Assembly: GCA_016793465.1 (NCBI GenBank)
Contig: JAEUJW010000081.1
Location: 62,001 to 126,000 of the forward strand
DNA length: 64,000 bases
Reading direction: 5' to 3'
From: Myxococcales bacterium
GTDB taxonomy: Bacteria; Myxococcota; Polyangia; Nannocystales; Nannocystaceae
Shown here: one piece after another, positions 31,592 through 49,130 of the stretch
How positions within the stretch are numbered: the stretch's first letter is position 1
How the letters are laid out: the number at the start of each line of letters is the position of its first letter
The notes under the pieces: generated by a model
What the model was told of the DNA's origin: nothing
The model's database searches: none
Seen by the model: only the letters and a program-made list of their open reading frames with translations
Made by a program: the position numbers and the translations under genes

Positions 31592-32929
31592 TCACTTGGC
31601 GGCTCTGGCGGGCCTTTGCGGGGCCCCGGCGGTGAACGCGGGCCAGGCCGCGGCGACGGCGGCGCGGGTCGGCTCGTCGTGGAGCTGGGTGGCGTAGAGC
31701 AGGCCGGCCTTGCGGCGCTCGAGCAGGTGGGTGGTCGGGAGCTTCTTCTCGAGATAGGCGCGGAAGATCGGCTCGAACTCGGCGGCGTCGGCCTCGCTGT
31801 CGAACACCACCTGGCCGACGATCAGCGGGGCGGGGCCGGGGGGCACGGTGTCGAGCGCGAGGTAGCGGTCGCCGCCCCAGCCGGCCGCGGCGGCGCGGGC
31901 GACCGGGGCCGGCTCGACGTCGGCGAGCATGGCGAGGAAGCTGGCCTCGCCGACGTTGTCCTGCCAGACCACGCGGTGGCCGGGCAGCCTGGCGGCGACG
32001 GCGGCGTCGTCGATCGTCACGTGCACGGCGGGCTCGCGCGCCAGCAGCTTGTCGAGGTGGAGCATCTGCTCGGTGGTGGTCGGCAGCTCCTTGTAGAGCG
32101 CGTCGACGGCCGACCAGCCCCGCTCGCGCACGAGGCGGGCCACGGTCGCGGCGCCGTCGGCGTAGGGGAGCTGCAGCGAGCGCGCGAGCACGGGGTGGTC
32201 GGCGAAGTCGGCGAGGTCGAGGGCCTGGTTGCCGGTGGCGAGGAACACGGCGTCGTCGATGCTGCCGAGGCCGCGGTCGCCGGCGACCCACGCGAGGTAG
32301 GCGGCCTGGGCGTCGCCCTCGACGAGGTAGGTGCGGGCCGACTCGGCGTCGCTGTCGCCGCGGATCGGCTGTTGCAGGCGCTTCAGGTCGAAGTGCATGT
32401 CCTGGAGGCCGTGGGCGATCTCGTGGCCGACGACCATGTCGAGCATCGACTCGGCGACGTGGGTGCCGATCAGCAGGGTTTTAATTTTCGGCTCGTAGAC
32501 CCCCATGACCCCGGTCTCGAGCATGTCGAGCAGGACCTTCTCGCCGTCGGCGCCGAGCGGCAAGACGCCCATGCTGGCCTCGATGCGGGTGAACAGGCGG
32601 ATCTGCTCGGCGGTGTTGTGCTCGTACATCGACGTCTTGGCGAGCTCGCGGATCTCGGAGCGGCGGCGGACCTCGACCTGGACCTCGCCGGTGATCGGCA
32701 GGGCCCGGGCGCGGGCCACGGCCTCCATGATCTTGCGGGTCAGGGCGGCGGCCCTGGGCTGGTCGATGCCGTCCGGTTTGGCGGCGGGCGCGACCGTCGG
32801 GGCGGTGACCGGGGCCAGCGCGGCGGGCTCGGGCGGGCCGGCGGGCGGGGCCGCGGTGCGGCAGGCCGGGGCGGCGGACGCCAGCGCAACGAGCGCGGCG
32901 GCGGCGGAGAGTTCTCGCAAACGCATCAC
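31592..32929 (-). CDS. HExxH metalloprotease-like lipoprotein
   Basis: 445 aa from the GTG at 32929; TAGGCT lies exactly 6 nt upstream of this GTG, which I prefer to the ATG 3 nt later. Signal peptide with C23 (ASAAPAC), Ala/Pro linker, then HEIAHG (H169, E170, H173) and, 31 residues after, EGDAQA with E204 as probable third zinc ligand. This arrangement resembles DUF6782- or M48-like gluzincins. Likely a periplasmic or surface protease or its inactive relative. Followed by the triplicated palindromes. Confidence 0.7.
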   Translation of the reverse strand: MMRLRELSAAAALVALASAAPACRTAAPPAGPPEPAALAPVTAPTVAPAAKPDGIDQPRAAALTRKIMEAVARARALPITGEVQVEVRRRSEIRELAKTSMYEHNTAEQIRLFTRIEASMGVLPLGADGEKVLLDMLETGVMGVYEPKIKTLLIGTHVAESMLDMVVGHEIAHGLQDMHFDLKRLQQPIRGDSDAESARTYLVEGDAQAAYLAWVAGDRGLGSIDDAVFLATGNQALDLADFADHPVLARSLQLPYADGAATVARLVRERGWSAVDALYKELPTTTEQMLHLDKLLAREPAVHVTIDDAAVAARLPGHRVVWQDNVGEASFLAMLADVEPAPVARAAAAGWGGDRYLALDTVPPGPAPLIVGQVVFDSEADAAEFEPIFRAYLEKKLPTTHLLERRKAGLLYATQLHDEPTRAAVAAAWPAFTAGAPQRPARAAK

Positions 32930-32935
32930 CGGCCC

Positions 32936-32941
32936 AGCCTA
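32936..32941 (-). promoter_or_regulatory. -10 element TAGGCT, leaderless-type
   Basis: On the minus strand TAGGCT ends 6 nt before the GTG at 32929. Only 21 bp separate it from the divergent -10 element of mfd. Confidence 0.5.
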
Positions 32942-32962
32942 CCCGCGGCGCGCGAGGCCGGC

Positions 32963-32968
32963 TACCCT
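32963..32968 (+). promoter_or_regulatory. -10 element TACCCT for mfd
   Basis: TACCCT ends 9 nt before the GTG at 32978. It is back to back with the promoter of the HExxH lipoprotein, so the two polymerases would compete. Confidence 0.4.
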
Positions 32969-32977
32969 CCCGCGCCC

Positions 32978-36831
<3,854 letters not shown>

Positions 36832-36844
<13 letters not shown>

Positions 36845-38379
36845 ATCGCGTAGCGCCAGCCGTGCACGTTGATGTCGGGCGAGTTGCCGGCCTTGCCGGC
36901 CGGGCCCTCGTCGAACAGGTTGGCCCAATTATTAAAATTGTTGGCGTGGCGGTCGTAGCCCCAGATGATGGTCTGGTCGTCGAAGCCGAGGCCGACGTGC
37001 GGCGGGTCGTCGGCCTTGCCGGTCGACAGCGTGCGCTTGTTGCCGGTGGGGTACATGTCGAACACGCCGACCTCGACGCCGTCGCCGCAGTAGCCGTCGA
37101 GGTAGCAGGTGCCGCCGAGGCCGGACTTGTCGGTGAGGCGGGCGTAGCGGGTCAGGTCGCCGGTGGTGGCCGGGCCCCAGCCGAACAGCACCTCGGTGAA
37201 CTGGTCGAGCACGAGGCCGCCGGTCAGCACGGCGTGGCTGTTCGAGTCGGGCACGACCGGCTGGACCGGCGCGTTGGCGGTGAGGGCGGCGTAGAACACG
37301 TCGGCCGGGGCCTCGCCGACGGACGGCTCGCGCATGTTGAACACCGCGGTCCAGCCGCCGCCGTCGAAGGTGAGCTCGCAGAACACGTTGGCCGGGGCGA
37401 CCTCGCCGTCGCCGTCGGGGTCGACGCGGTAGATGCCGTCGGTCTGGGCGAGCTCGAGGTCGCGGATGTCGCGGCAGTGGCGCGGGGTGATGCAGGCGCT
37501 GGCGTGGCAGAACGTCGAGGCGCAGTCGCCGTTGGCGCCGCACTCCTGGGCGTCGCCGCAGCCGCCGCAGAGCGGGCCGCCGCAGTCGACGTCGGTCTCG
37601 TCGCCGTTGCGCAGGCCGTCGCTGCAGGTCGCGGGGGCGGTGCAGTCGTTGTTGCAGCCGTCGCCGTCGACGGCGTTGCCGTCGTCGCAGGCCTCGTTGC
37701 CGAGGTGGGTGTAGCCGTCGCCGCACACGGCGAGCGCGCAGCCGACCAGGCAGGCGTCGGAGTTGTCGTCGTCGCCGTCGTCGCAGGCCTCCTGCGCGAG
37801 GTTGCGGAAGCCGTCGCCGCAGGTCGCGACCCGGCAGGTGTCGAGGCAGCCGTCGCTGTTGTCGGGGTTGCCGTCGTCGCACTGCTCGACGCCGAGGCGC
37901 ACGAAGCCGTCGCCGCAGTGGGCGAGGGTGCAGTCGTCGAGGCAGGCGTCGGCGTTGTCGGCGTCGCCGTCGTCGCACTGCTCGCCGGGGTCGACGACGC
38001 CGTCGCCGCAGCTCGGCAGGGTGCAGGACGCGGTGCAGGCGTCGCCGTCGGCGAGGTTGCCGTCGTCGCAGGCCTCGCCGGCCTGCACGAAGCCGTCGCC
38101 GCAGGCGGGCAGGCGGCACGCGGGCGTGCAGGCCGCGGCCGCGGCGTTGGCCTCGCCGTCGTCGCAGTCCTCGTCCGCGTCGACGACGCCGTCGCCGCAG
38201 GCGCCGCCGTCGCCGGTGGTGGGCGCGCCGGTCGGGGCGGTGGTGGCGTCGCCGCCGGTCGAGTCGTCGTCGCCGGAGTCGTCGACGCCGCCGGGCCCGT
38301 CGACGCCGCCGCACGCGGCCACGAGGAGGCCGCAGGCGAGGGCGCCGGTCAGGAGGCGGATGGAGTGCTGCGAGTGCAT
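36832..38379 (-). CDS. Cys-rich repeat (DUF4215) lipoprotein with fibrinogen-like C-terminus
   Basis: 515 aa. Signal with lipidated C23 ([11 protein letters not shown]), Asp/Ser/Thr linker, six to seven cysteine-rich units ([16 protein letters not shown] and variants), and a last variant [17 protein letters not shown], which is a motif also seen alone in myxobacterial surface proteins. The C-terminal 200 residues open with [12 protein letters not shown] and [12 protein letters not shown], as in fibrinogen-like domains. Same architecture as the protein at 27.4-29.2 kb. A Shine-Dalgarno GAAGGA precedes the ATG, unlike that homologue. Convergent with mfd, overlapping by 13 bp. Confidence 0.85.
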
Positions 38380-42852
<4,473 letters not shown>

Positions 42853-42867
42853 GGCGAGGTGAGGCCG

Positions 42868-43830
42868 TTACAGGCGGATGTCGATGTGGGCCTTGGCGAC
42901 GAGGCCGTTGCGGAAGTCCTCGGCGGCCCGCGTGAAGGCTTCTTCCTCGAGCTGGGCCCGGATGCGCTCCTTGGCCTGTTCGAAGCTGAGGACGTCGCTG
43001 GTGAAGTGCTCGACGATCTTCAGCACGAGGTAGCCCTGGCCCGTCTCGAGCGGGCCGACCACGCCGCCCTTCTGGCCGGCGAAGATGGCGTCCTCGACCT
43101 GGGGGGCGACCTCGCCGCGGGCGATGGTCTTGCGGGTCTTGCCGGCCATGCCGTGCTCGGCGGCGAGGGCCTCGACGCCCTCGCCGGCGCGCAGGCGGCG
43201 GGTGGTGGCCTGGGCCCTGGCGAACGCGACGTCGCGGGCCGCGGCGGTCTGGGCCTCGGGCACGAACAGGAAGCGCTCGACCTCGACCTTCGACTCCTCG
43301 CCGCGGGTCATCTTGCGGTACTGCTCGCGCACCTGGGCGTCGGTGACGGCGAAGTTGGCGAGTGCCTGGGTGGTCTTGTAGATGACGAGCTGGTCGCGGA
43401 TGTCCTGGCGGTAGTCGGACCAGGCGCCGTACTCGCCGGACTCCTCGACGGCCTTGCGCAGCTCGGCGATGGCCTTGAAGCCGTTGGCGCTGGCGAGCTG
43501 CTGCAGGTACTTGTCGATCTCGCCCTCGGTGACGTCGATCGAGAACCTCATGGCCTCCTTCTTGACGAGGAGGTTGCGGATCAGCTCGTCGAGGGTGTTG
43601 GCCCGCTCCTCGCGGATGGCCTGCTCGATCTGCTGCTGGGTGGCCGTCTGACCGAGCTGGCCGAGGCGCTCCTGCAGCTTCGGCGAGCTGCGCAGGGCCA
43701 GCTCGAGCTCGCTCTGGAGGATGACCTCGTCGTTGACGACGGCGGCCACGCGGTCGAGCAGCTCGCCGGCGTGCGCGGGCGTCGACACGGCGACGGCGGC
43801 GGCGAGGACGAACGCGAGGCGGCGGAGCAT
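42868..43830 (-). CDS. SurA-like periplasmic peptidyl-prolyl isomerase
   Basis: 320 aa. The start MLRRLAFVLAAAVAVSTPAHA gives a cleavable Sec signal; AAGGG lies shortly upstream. The SurA N-terminal region follows (DRVAAVVNDEVILQSELE, a family hallmark), and a parvulin-type domain about residues 175-285 (KVEVERFLFVPEAQ, PLETGQGYLVLKIVEH). SurA-type proteins chaperone outer-membrane proteins in the periplasm. Shorter than E. coli SurA (428 aa), with one rotamase domain rather than two. Stands alone between a sulfatase gene and an orphan gene. Confidence 0.88.
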   Translation of the reverse strand: MLRRLAFVLAAAVAVSTPAHAGELLDRVAAVVNDEVILQSELELALRSSPKLQERLGQLGQTATQQQIEQAIREERANTLDELIRNLLVKKEAMRFSIDVTEGEIDKYLQQLASANGFKAIAELRKAVEESGEYGAWSDYRQDIRDQLVIYKTTQALANFAVTDAQVREQYRKMTRGEESKVEVERFLFVPEAQTAAARDVAFARAQATTRRLRAGEGVEALAAEHGMAGKTRKTIARGEVAPQVEDAIFAGQKGGVVGPLETGQGYLVLKIVEHFTSDVLSFEQAKERIRAQLEEEAFTRAAEDFRNGLVAKAHIDIRL

Positions 43831-43876
43831 GGACCCTTCAGTACCAGCCCCGGCCGCCCCGGACAAGGCTCGCGGG

Positions 43877-46312
43877 TCAGGCCGAGGGCGGAGCGGGGGG
43901 CGCCGCGGGGGGCGTCGCGGCGGCGGGAGGCGGGGCCGGAGGCTCGGCGGGCGGAGCGGGCGGCGGGAGGACCAGGGGGCGCGCGCGGCCGACGTGGGCG
44001 GGGCCGTTGACGATGGCGTCGTGGGCGTCGGGGCTGGCGACCTTGATGGCGCCGGGCTTGTCGGCGGTGCCGAGCAGGGCGGCGATGCCGCGGGTCGACC
44101 CGTAGTAGTTGCCGTTGTCGTGGTCGCGGTCGTCGATGCAGCGGCGGACGAGCGAGCGCGACAGCGGGGGGAGCTGCAGCATGTCGAGCGCGCTCTCCCA
44201 CAGGCCGTCGAGGAGGTTGGGGTCGGCGGGGAACTCGAGCAGGCCGGCGAGCAGGAGCAGGAGGCCGGCGCGCTGCTCGGCGGGCGACGCGAGCGGGGCG
44301 GCGCCGAGGTAGCCGAGGTCGATGGCCCGCCACCAGGCCTCGGCGGCGGCGAGCAGGCGCTTCAGCTCCTGGGCGCTGTGGCTGAGCCAGGCGTGGCAGC
44401 TGACCTCGGCCGAGAGCTTGCCGTCGATCAGCGAGTAGCGCACGACCATCGGGGCGAGGCCGAGGTCGGTGGGCGGGGCCTCGCCCATCGGCACGTCGCG
44501 GGGCGGGTCCTCGGGGCTGTGGAAGCCGGCGGCGCGGAACACGTAGAACGACTCGGACTGGCCGGGCAGGGGGTCCCACAGCTCGGAGTACTGGGTCGCG
44601 CGGTTGAGGCTGCCGGCGGCCCAGTTGAGGCCGGAGGCCGCGGCGCCGCCGATCTGCGAGGCGGCCACGCCGGGCGCGCGCGGGGTCGCGGAGTCGTGCA
44701 CGGCCTCGGCGATCTCGACGATGCGCAGGTCGAGGAAGCCGTCGTAAAAGTCGGCCTTGCCGTCGCGGTTGATGTCCTCGTACCGGGCGACGACGAGCGG
44801 GTGGGCCGGGCCGATGAACTGCACGAAGTCGGGCACGCGGCTCTGCTCGTGGTGCCACTGGGCCTTGCGCACGCGCTTGTCGATGGCCGCGAAGTCCTCG
44901 CCCCTGGCCATGCCCTGGACCACGGCCATGAAGCCGTCGACGCCCTCGGAGGTGTTGAGCTCGCCGTCGCCGGCGGTGGTGAAGTAGGTCGAGTCCCACG
45001 ACGACCAGATGTCGGCGTCGGGGAACATGCGCGAGATGGCGAAGCGGGTGGTCAGCCCGGCGCACTGCGCGTTGAACATGATCTTGTAGCCGACCTGGGT
45101 GACCGGGGCGAGCGCGGCCTTCATGTCGAAGGCGCCGAGGTTGGCGTGGCGGTTGATGAACAGGCCGGTGAAGTAGGCGAGGCCCATCTCGTGGTTCTCG
45201 TCGCGCGGCGAGGCGGAGCGGCCGAACACGAGGATGTCCTGGCCGGCGGGGCCGGTGAACGGGGCCTTGATCACCCGGTAGCCGCCGCCCCACGGGTTCG
45301 GCGAGGCGGGGGCGTCGGCGGGCACGTCGGCCCTGGTGAAGCCGTAGCGGGTCTCCAGGATGCGCAGCGAGCCGGCCAGGAACTCGCCGCCGGCGTTGAG
45401 CACGAACCGCCACGGGCCCTGCAGGCCGTCGGCGTAGGGCGGGGCGCTGCGGCGCAGCCCGCGGAGCAGCGCCTGGGCGCGCGTCTGATCGGCCTTGCGC
45501 AGGGCCGGGCCGCGCATCGACAGCAGGTTGATCACGTGGGCGCGGAGGTCGGGGCGGGCGCCGTCGCCGGTCTCGTCGTCGACAATTTTGAAGAGGCGCG
45601 CGGCGGCGCGGTCGGCCGCGGCGCGAAACTCCGGGTCCTTTAATACGGTGGCGACGACGTGGGAGAGCACGGTGGCGGCGGCGGAGCGCAGCTGGGCGGC
45701 GTCGAGGCCGGCGTCGCCGGCGGTCGGCGCGGCGGCGGCGAGCACGGCGTCGAGCTGGTCGAGCAGCGCGCCGGCCTGCGCGGGGCTCAGGTGCTCCTCG
45801 CGCACGGGGGCGTCGGGGTGGAACGGGCTGGCGGGGAACAGGCACTCGAAGCTGCTGGTGCGCCGCGTCGAGACCCAGCGCGCGGCGGCGACGATCACCG
45901 GCAGGGCCGAGGCGTCCCGCGGGGCCGGGCCGGTGGCGCTGGCGGCGAGGGTGCCGTCGGGCAGCAGCCACAGCGGGGCGGCGCCGTGGATCGACTCGTT
46001 GAGGTTGAGGGCGGGCGCGGCGGGGCTGTCCTTCGGGTCCTGTCCCGAGAGACCGGCGAGGATCCGGCGCACGCTGGTCTTGCGGCCGGCGAACTGCACG
46101 AGCACGTTCTTGTGCACGGCGCCGGCGAGCCCGGTGGCGACCGCGGCGGCGATCAGGCGCACGTGGTAGTCCTTCTCGCCGATCAGCAGGAGGTGGACGC
46201 CGGGGCCGTCGGCGGCCGCCTCGAAGCTGGCGCGGGCCTCGGCGCCGGCGGCGACGAGCTCGGCGGGGTACGGACGGGCGTTGCTGCGGACGCGGACACT
46301 GAGCTTGGCCAT
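43877..46312 (-). CDS. Large orphan protein with an EF-hand-like loop
   Basis: 811 aa. I chose the ATG at 46312 because GGAG stands 6 nt before it; an in-frame ATG at 46324 would add four residues. No signal peptide. A helical N-terminal half; a centre with RVIKAPFTGPAGQDILVFGR and FNAQCAGLTTRFAISRMFPD; a calcium-loop-like DINRDGKADFYD near residue 513; and a 40-residue Pro/Ala tail at the C-terminus. I do not recognise any family. A palindrome copy (46036-46054) encodes GLSGQDPKDSP. Confidence 0.65.
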   Translation of the reverse strand: MAKLSVRVRSNARPYPAELVAAGAEARASFEAAADGPGVHLLLIGEKDYHVRLIAAAVATGLAGAVHKNVLVQFAGRKTSVRRILAGLSGQDPKDSPAAPALNLNESIHGAAPLWLLPDGTLAASATGPAPRDASALPVIVAAARWVSTRRTSSFECLFPASPFHPDAPVREEHLSPAQAGALLDQLDAVLAAAAPTAGDAGLDAAQLRSAAATVLSHVVATVLKDPEFRAAADRAAARLFKIVDDETGDGARPDLRAHVINLLSMRGPALRKADQTRAQALLRGLRRSAPPYADGLQGPWRFVLNAGGEFLAGSLRILETRYGFTRADVPADAPASPNPWGGGYRVIKAPFTGPAGQDILVFGRSASPRDENHEMGLAYFTGLFINRHANLGAFDMKAALAPVTQVGYKIMFNAQCAGLTTRFAISRMFPDADIWSSWDSTYFTTAGDGELNTSEGVDGFMAVVQGMARGEDFAAIDKRVRKAQWHHEQSRVPDFVQFIGPAHPLVVARYEDINRDGKADFYDGFLDLRIVEIAEAVHDSATPRAPGVAASQIGGAAASGLNWAAGSLNRATQYSELWDPLPGQSESFYVFRAAGFHSPEDPPRDVPMGEAPPTDLGLAPMVVRYSLIDGKLSAEVSCHAWLSHSAQELKRLLAAAEAWWRAIDLGYLGAAPLASPAEQRAGLLLLLAGLLEFPADPNLLDGLWESALDMLQLPPLSRSLVRRCIDDRDHDNGNYYGSTRGIAALLGTADKPGAIKVASPDAHDAIVNGPAHVGRARPLVLPPPAPPAEPPAPPPAAATPPAAPPAPPSA
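46036..46054. repeat. Copy of the CTGTCCC/GGGACAG element
   Basis: GGTCCTGTCCCGAGAGACC, an imperfect inverted repeat in frame in the orphan gene. Confidence 0.45.
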
Positions 46313-46682
46313 GGCGGTCTCCATTGCGGTTCTACGGGGGTGCACGTCCGCGCGTACGCTGCGCGGGCGGCGGATCGTAACACGAGGCCGGCGCCGACGA
46401 GCCGCGGCGCGAGAGGGTCGATCGATCGCGGTCGCCGTCGACGCGAGGGTGGCGACGCCGCGAGCTCGCGGAGCTGCGCGGACGGGGCGCGTTCGTCGGA
46501 GGATGGTTCGCGCTCCGGCGACGCGTGGGCAGCGACGGGATCCGCGTCGATGCAGACGAAGCTTCGGCGGACGGACCGACGGACCGTCGTTCCTTCGGCG
46601 CGGGGCGCGGGTGGCCAGGACCGCTCGCCGCTGGTAGAGTGGCGAGCGAGGCCCCAAGACCGCAGCGCCGAAGACCTCCGTC
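46313..46682. other. Divergent intergenic region before the Uma2 gene
   Basis: 370 bp without a gene. It holds TAGAGT (46635-46640), 42 nt before the Uma2 ATG, flanked by an 8-bp inverted repeat CGCTCGCC/GGCGAGCG (46622-46648) that could act as an operator or form a leader hairpin. No other structure seen. Confidence 0.45.
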
Positions 46683-47246
46683 ATGACCCCCGAAGAGTTC
46701 CTGCGCTGGGAGGAGACCCAGCACGAGCGCCACGAGCTCGTCGACGGCGAGATCTTCGCGATGGTGGGCGCGACGTTGGAGCACGAACGGATCGTCGGGA
46801 ACATCGAGTTTGCGCTCCGCACCCAGCTCAGGGGGCGAGGGTGCGAGGCCTTCAGCAAGTCGACGCAGGTCCTGGCCGGGCGCCACGTCTTCTACCCCGA
46901 CGTCGTCGTCGAGTGCGGGGCGCCGGCCCACGGTCGTGTGCTCGAGCGGCCGGTCCTCATCGTCGAGGTGCTGTCGGAGTCGACGGAGGTCTACGACCGC
47001 ACGAGCAAGTGGGAGCTCTACCGCAGGAACCTGGCGAGCCTGCGCACGTTCATGCTGGTGGCGCAGGACAGGCTCGCGGTCGAGGTGTTCCGGCGCACGC
47101 GGGACGGCTGGAACTTCGGCGAGCACACCGGCGCGGACGACGTGGTCGAGCTCGGCGAGCCGCCGTGCCGGCTGACGCTGGCCGACATCTACGGCATGTA
47201 CTTCGAGGAGTACCGGGCGTCGGCGGCGAGCGCCTCGCTCAGGTGA
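46683..47246 (+). CDS. Uma2 family endonuclease (DUF820)
   Basis: 187 aa. PD-(D/E)XK-like residues of the Uma2 family: D73 in FYPDVVV, E95 in LIVEVLS, and K109 in DRTSKWELYRR. The N-terminal EEFLRWEETQHERHELVDGE, with its E-RHELVDGE box, is the family signature. These proteins are common in cyanobacteria and myxobacteria, often in many copies, with no settled role; nuclease activity is presumed. Its 3' end overlaps the convergent aminotransferase gene by 8 bp. Confidence 0.9.
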   Translation: MTPEEFLRWEETQHERHELVDGEIFAMVGATLEHERIVGNIEFALRTQLRGRGCEAFSKSTQVLAGRHVFYPDVVVECGAPAHGRVLERPVLIVEVLSESTEVYDRTSKWELYRRNLASLRTFMLVAQDRLAVEVFRRTRDGWNFGEHTGADDVVELGEPPCRLTLADIYGMYFEEYRASAASASLR

Positions 47247-48132
47247 GCAGCTCGGGGCCGCCGGCGGTGACGCCGGCGATGTACTCGGCGTAGCGCCGCA
47301 TGACGCGGCGGGTGACGGGGCCGACGCCGCCGGCGCCGACGGGGGCGCCGTCGAGGGTCGTCACGGGCATCGGGCCGCGGATGGAAGACGTCAAGAACAC
47401 CTCGTCGGCGGCGCGCAGCTCGTCGGGCAGGATGGTGGCCTCGCGCACGGCGAGGCCGAGCTCGCGGGCGAGGGCGAGCACGATCGCGCGGGTGATGCCC
47501 TCGAGCAGGCCGGTGGCGAGGCTCGGGGTCAGCAGCTCGCCGCCCTGGACCATGAAGACGTTGCTGCTCGCGCCCTCGGCCACGTGGCCCTGCGGGTTGC
47601 AGAGGATGGCGTCCTCGGCCGCGCCGTCGGCGGCCTGGCGCAGGGCCTGGATGCTGTTGAGGTAGTTGCCGGTCTTCAGCGCGGGGTCGAGGGCGCGGGC
47701 GCTGATCTTGGTGATGTCGACGATGCGCACGCGCAGGCCGGTGTCGTAGAGCGCGGGGTTCGGCAGGCTCAGCTCCTGCACGAGCACGACCAGCAGCGGC
47801 GAGCTCGACAGGCGCGGGTCGAGCATGATCGGCCCGGTGCCGCGGGTGACGATGATGCGGATGTAGCTGTCGGCGTTGCCGGCGGCCTCGTGGGTCACGC
47901 GCGCGGCGTCGCGGAGCTCCTGGTCGCTGAATGGGATGACGAGGCCGATGCCGGCGGCGCTGCGGCGCAGGCGGTCGAGGTGGCGGGTCATCTCGATCGG
48001 GTGGCCGCCGGCGGTGCGCAGGGTCTCGTAGACGCTGTCGCCGTAGAGGAAGCCGCGGTCGAACACGCTGACGGTGGCCTCGCCCGGCTCGAGCGGGCGG
48101 CCGGCGGTGGAGAGGTAGACGCGGGTGGACAT
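47239..48132 (-). CDS. Class IV aminotransferase (branched-chain or D-amino acid type)
   Basis: 297 aa. Fold-type IV PLP enzyme: FDRGFLYGDSVYETLR near the N-terminus, cofactor lysine K153 in ALKTGNYLNS, and EGASSNVF with the family glutamate. These features are shared by IlvE, D-alanine transaminase and aminodeoxychorismate lyase, and sequence alone does not separate them here. A Shine-Dalgarno AGGAG stands 6 nt before the ATG. It lies 43 nt after the glycosyltransferase gene and is probably cotranscribed with it. Confidence 0.87.
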   Translation of the reverse strand: MSTRVYLSTAGRPLEPGEATVSVFDRGFLYGDSVYETLRTAGGHPIEMTRHLDRLRRSAAGIGLVIPFSDQELRDAARVTHEAAGNADSYIRIIVTRGTGPIMLDPRLSSSPLLVVLVQELSLPNPALYDTGLRVRIVDITKISARALDPALKTGNYLNSIQALRQAADGAAEDAILCNPQGHVAEGASSNVFMVQGGELLTPSLATGLLEGITRAIVLALARELGLAVREATILPDELRAADEVFLTSSIRGPMPVTTLDGAPVGAGGVGPVTRRVMRRYAEYIAGVTAGGPELLT

Positions 48133-48175
48133 GGCGGGCTCCTGGGGTCGGCGAGGGGGGTCTTCGGGGCGTGAA

Positions 48176-48913
48176 TTATCGGCCGTCGCGGGGGGCGAAG
48201 CGCAGGCGCCAGACCAGGCCGAGCGCCTCGGCGGCGATCGCCGGCGACATCTTCGACTGGCCGCGCGTGCGCTCGGGGAACACGATGGGGGTCTCGCGCA
48301 GGACCCAGCCGCGGCGGAAGGCGCGGTACTTCATCTCGATCTGGAAGCCGTAGCCGCTGGCGGCGACGCCGGCGAGGTCGAGGTCGGCGAGCACGCGGCG
48401 GGCGTAGCACACGTAGCCGGCGGTCAGGTCGCGCACCCGCATGCCGAGGATCGTGCGGGCGTACAGGCCGCCGCCGCGCGACAGCAGCTTGCGCGCGGCG
48501 CTCCAGTCGCGGGTGGCGCCGCCGCGGACGTAGCGCGAGCCGATCACGACGTCGGCGCCGCCGTCTCCGGCGTGACACGCGGCCAGCAGCTCGGGCAGGT
48601 GGGCCGGGTCGTGCGAGCCGTCGGCGTCCATGCTGATGAAGTGGGTGTAGCCGCGGGGATCGGCGAGGCCGACGGCGAAGCCGTCGAGGTAGGCGCGGCC
48701 GAGGCCCTGCTTGCCGGGCCGGTGACGCACGTGCACGCGCGGGTCGGCGGCGGCGAGGCGGTCGGCGAGCTCGCCGGTGCCGTCGGGGCTGTTGTCGTCG
48801 AGCACGAGCACGTGGGCCTCGGGCACCGCGGCGAGGGCCGACGACACCGCGACCTCGAGGTTGTCGCGCTCGTTGTAGGTGGGCACGAGGATCAGCGGGC
48901 GGCGCTCGGGCAC
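48176..48913 (-). CDS. GT2 polyprenol-phosphate mannosyltransferase-like protein
   Basis: 245 aa, GTG start (VPERRPLILVPTYNE). Family 2 glycosyltransferase of the dolichol-phosphate-mannose synthase group: PTYNERDNL, DDNSPDGTGE, the metal-binding D96-A-D98 in MDADGSHDP, and GSRYVRGG. No C-terminal membrane helix, like the single-domain yeast- and mycobacterial-type enzymes. It would charge a polyprenyl phosphate with a sugar, often mannose, for envelope glycans. Upstream the hexamer GAACGT stands 6 nt from the GTG, only a partial match to the local promoter pattern. Confidence 0.85.
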   Translation of the reverse strand: MPERRPLILVPTYNERDNLEVAVSSALAAVPEAHVLVLDDNSPDGTGELADRLAAADPRVHVRHRPGKQGLGRAYLDGFAVGLADPRGYTHFISMDADGSHDPAHLPELLAACHAGDGGADVVIGSRYVRGGATRDWSAARKLLSRGGGLYARTILGMRVRDLTAGYVCYARRVLADLDLAGVAASGYGFQIEMKYRAFRRGWVLRETPIVFPERTRGQSKMSPAIAAEALGLVWRLRFAPRDGR

Positions 48914-49117
48914 GGGCGAACGTTCGCAGGCGGGCCGACGATGCGCAAGCGCGACGTGGGCGGGACGCCGCTGCGGCGTCGCGACGCGAGCCGCGGCGCC
49001 GCCGGTGACGTGGCGCGGGTGGCCCCGCGTCGGGGGCCGTCGGTGACGCGGCGCTGGCGGCTCGCGCAGCGGCGACGCGGGCCGGGCGGCGGCTTGCTCG
49101 TGCGCGCCGGGTGCTGC

Positions 49118-49123
49118 TACGTT
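49118..49123 (+). promoter_or_regulatory. -10 element TACGTT, leaderless-type
   Basis: TACGTT ends 7 nt before the GTG start at 49131. Confidence 0.5.
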
Positions 49124-49130
49124 CGCGGCG

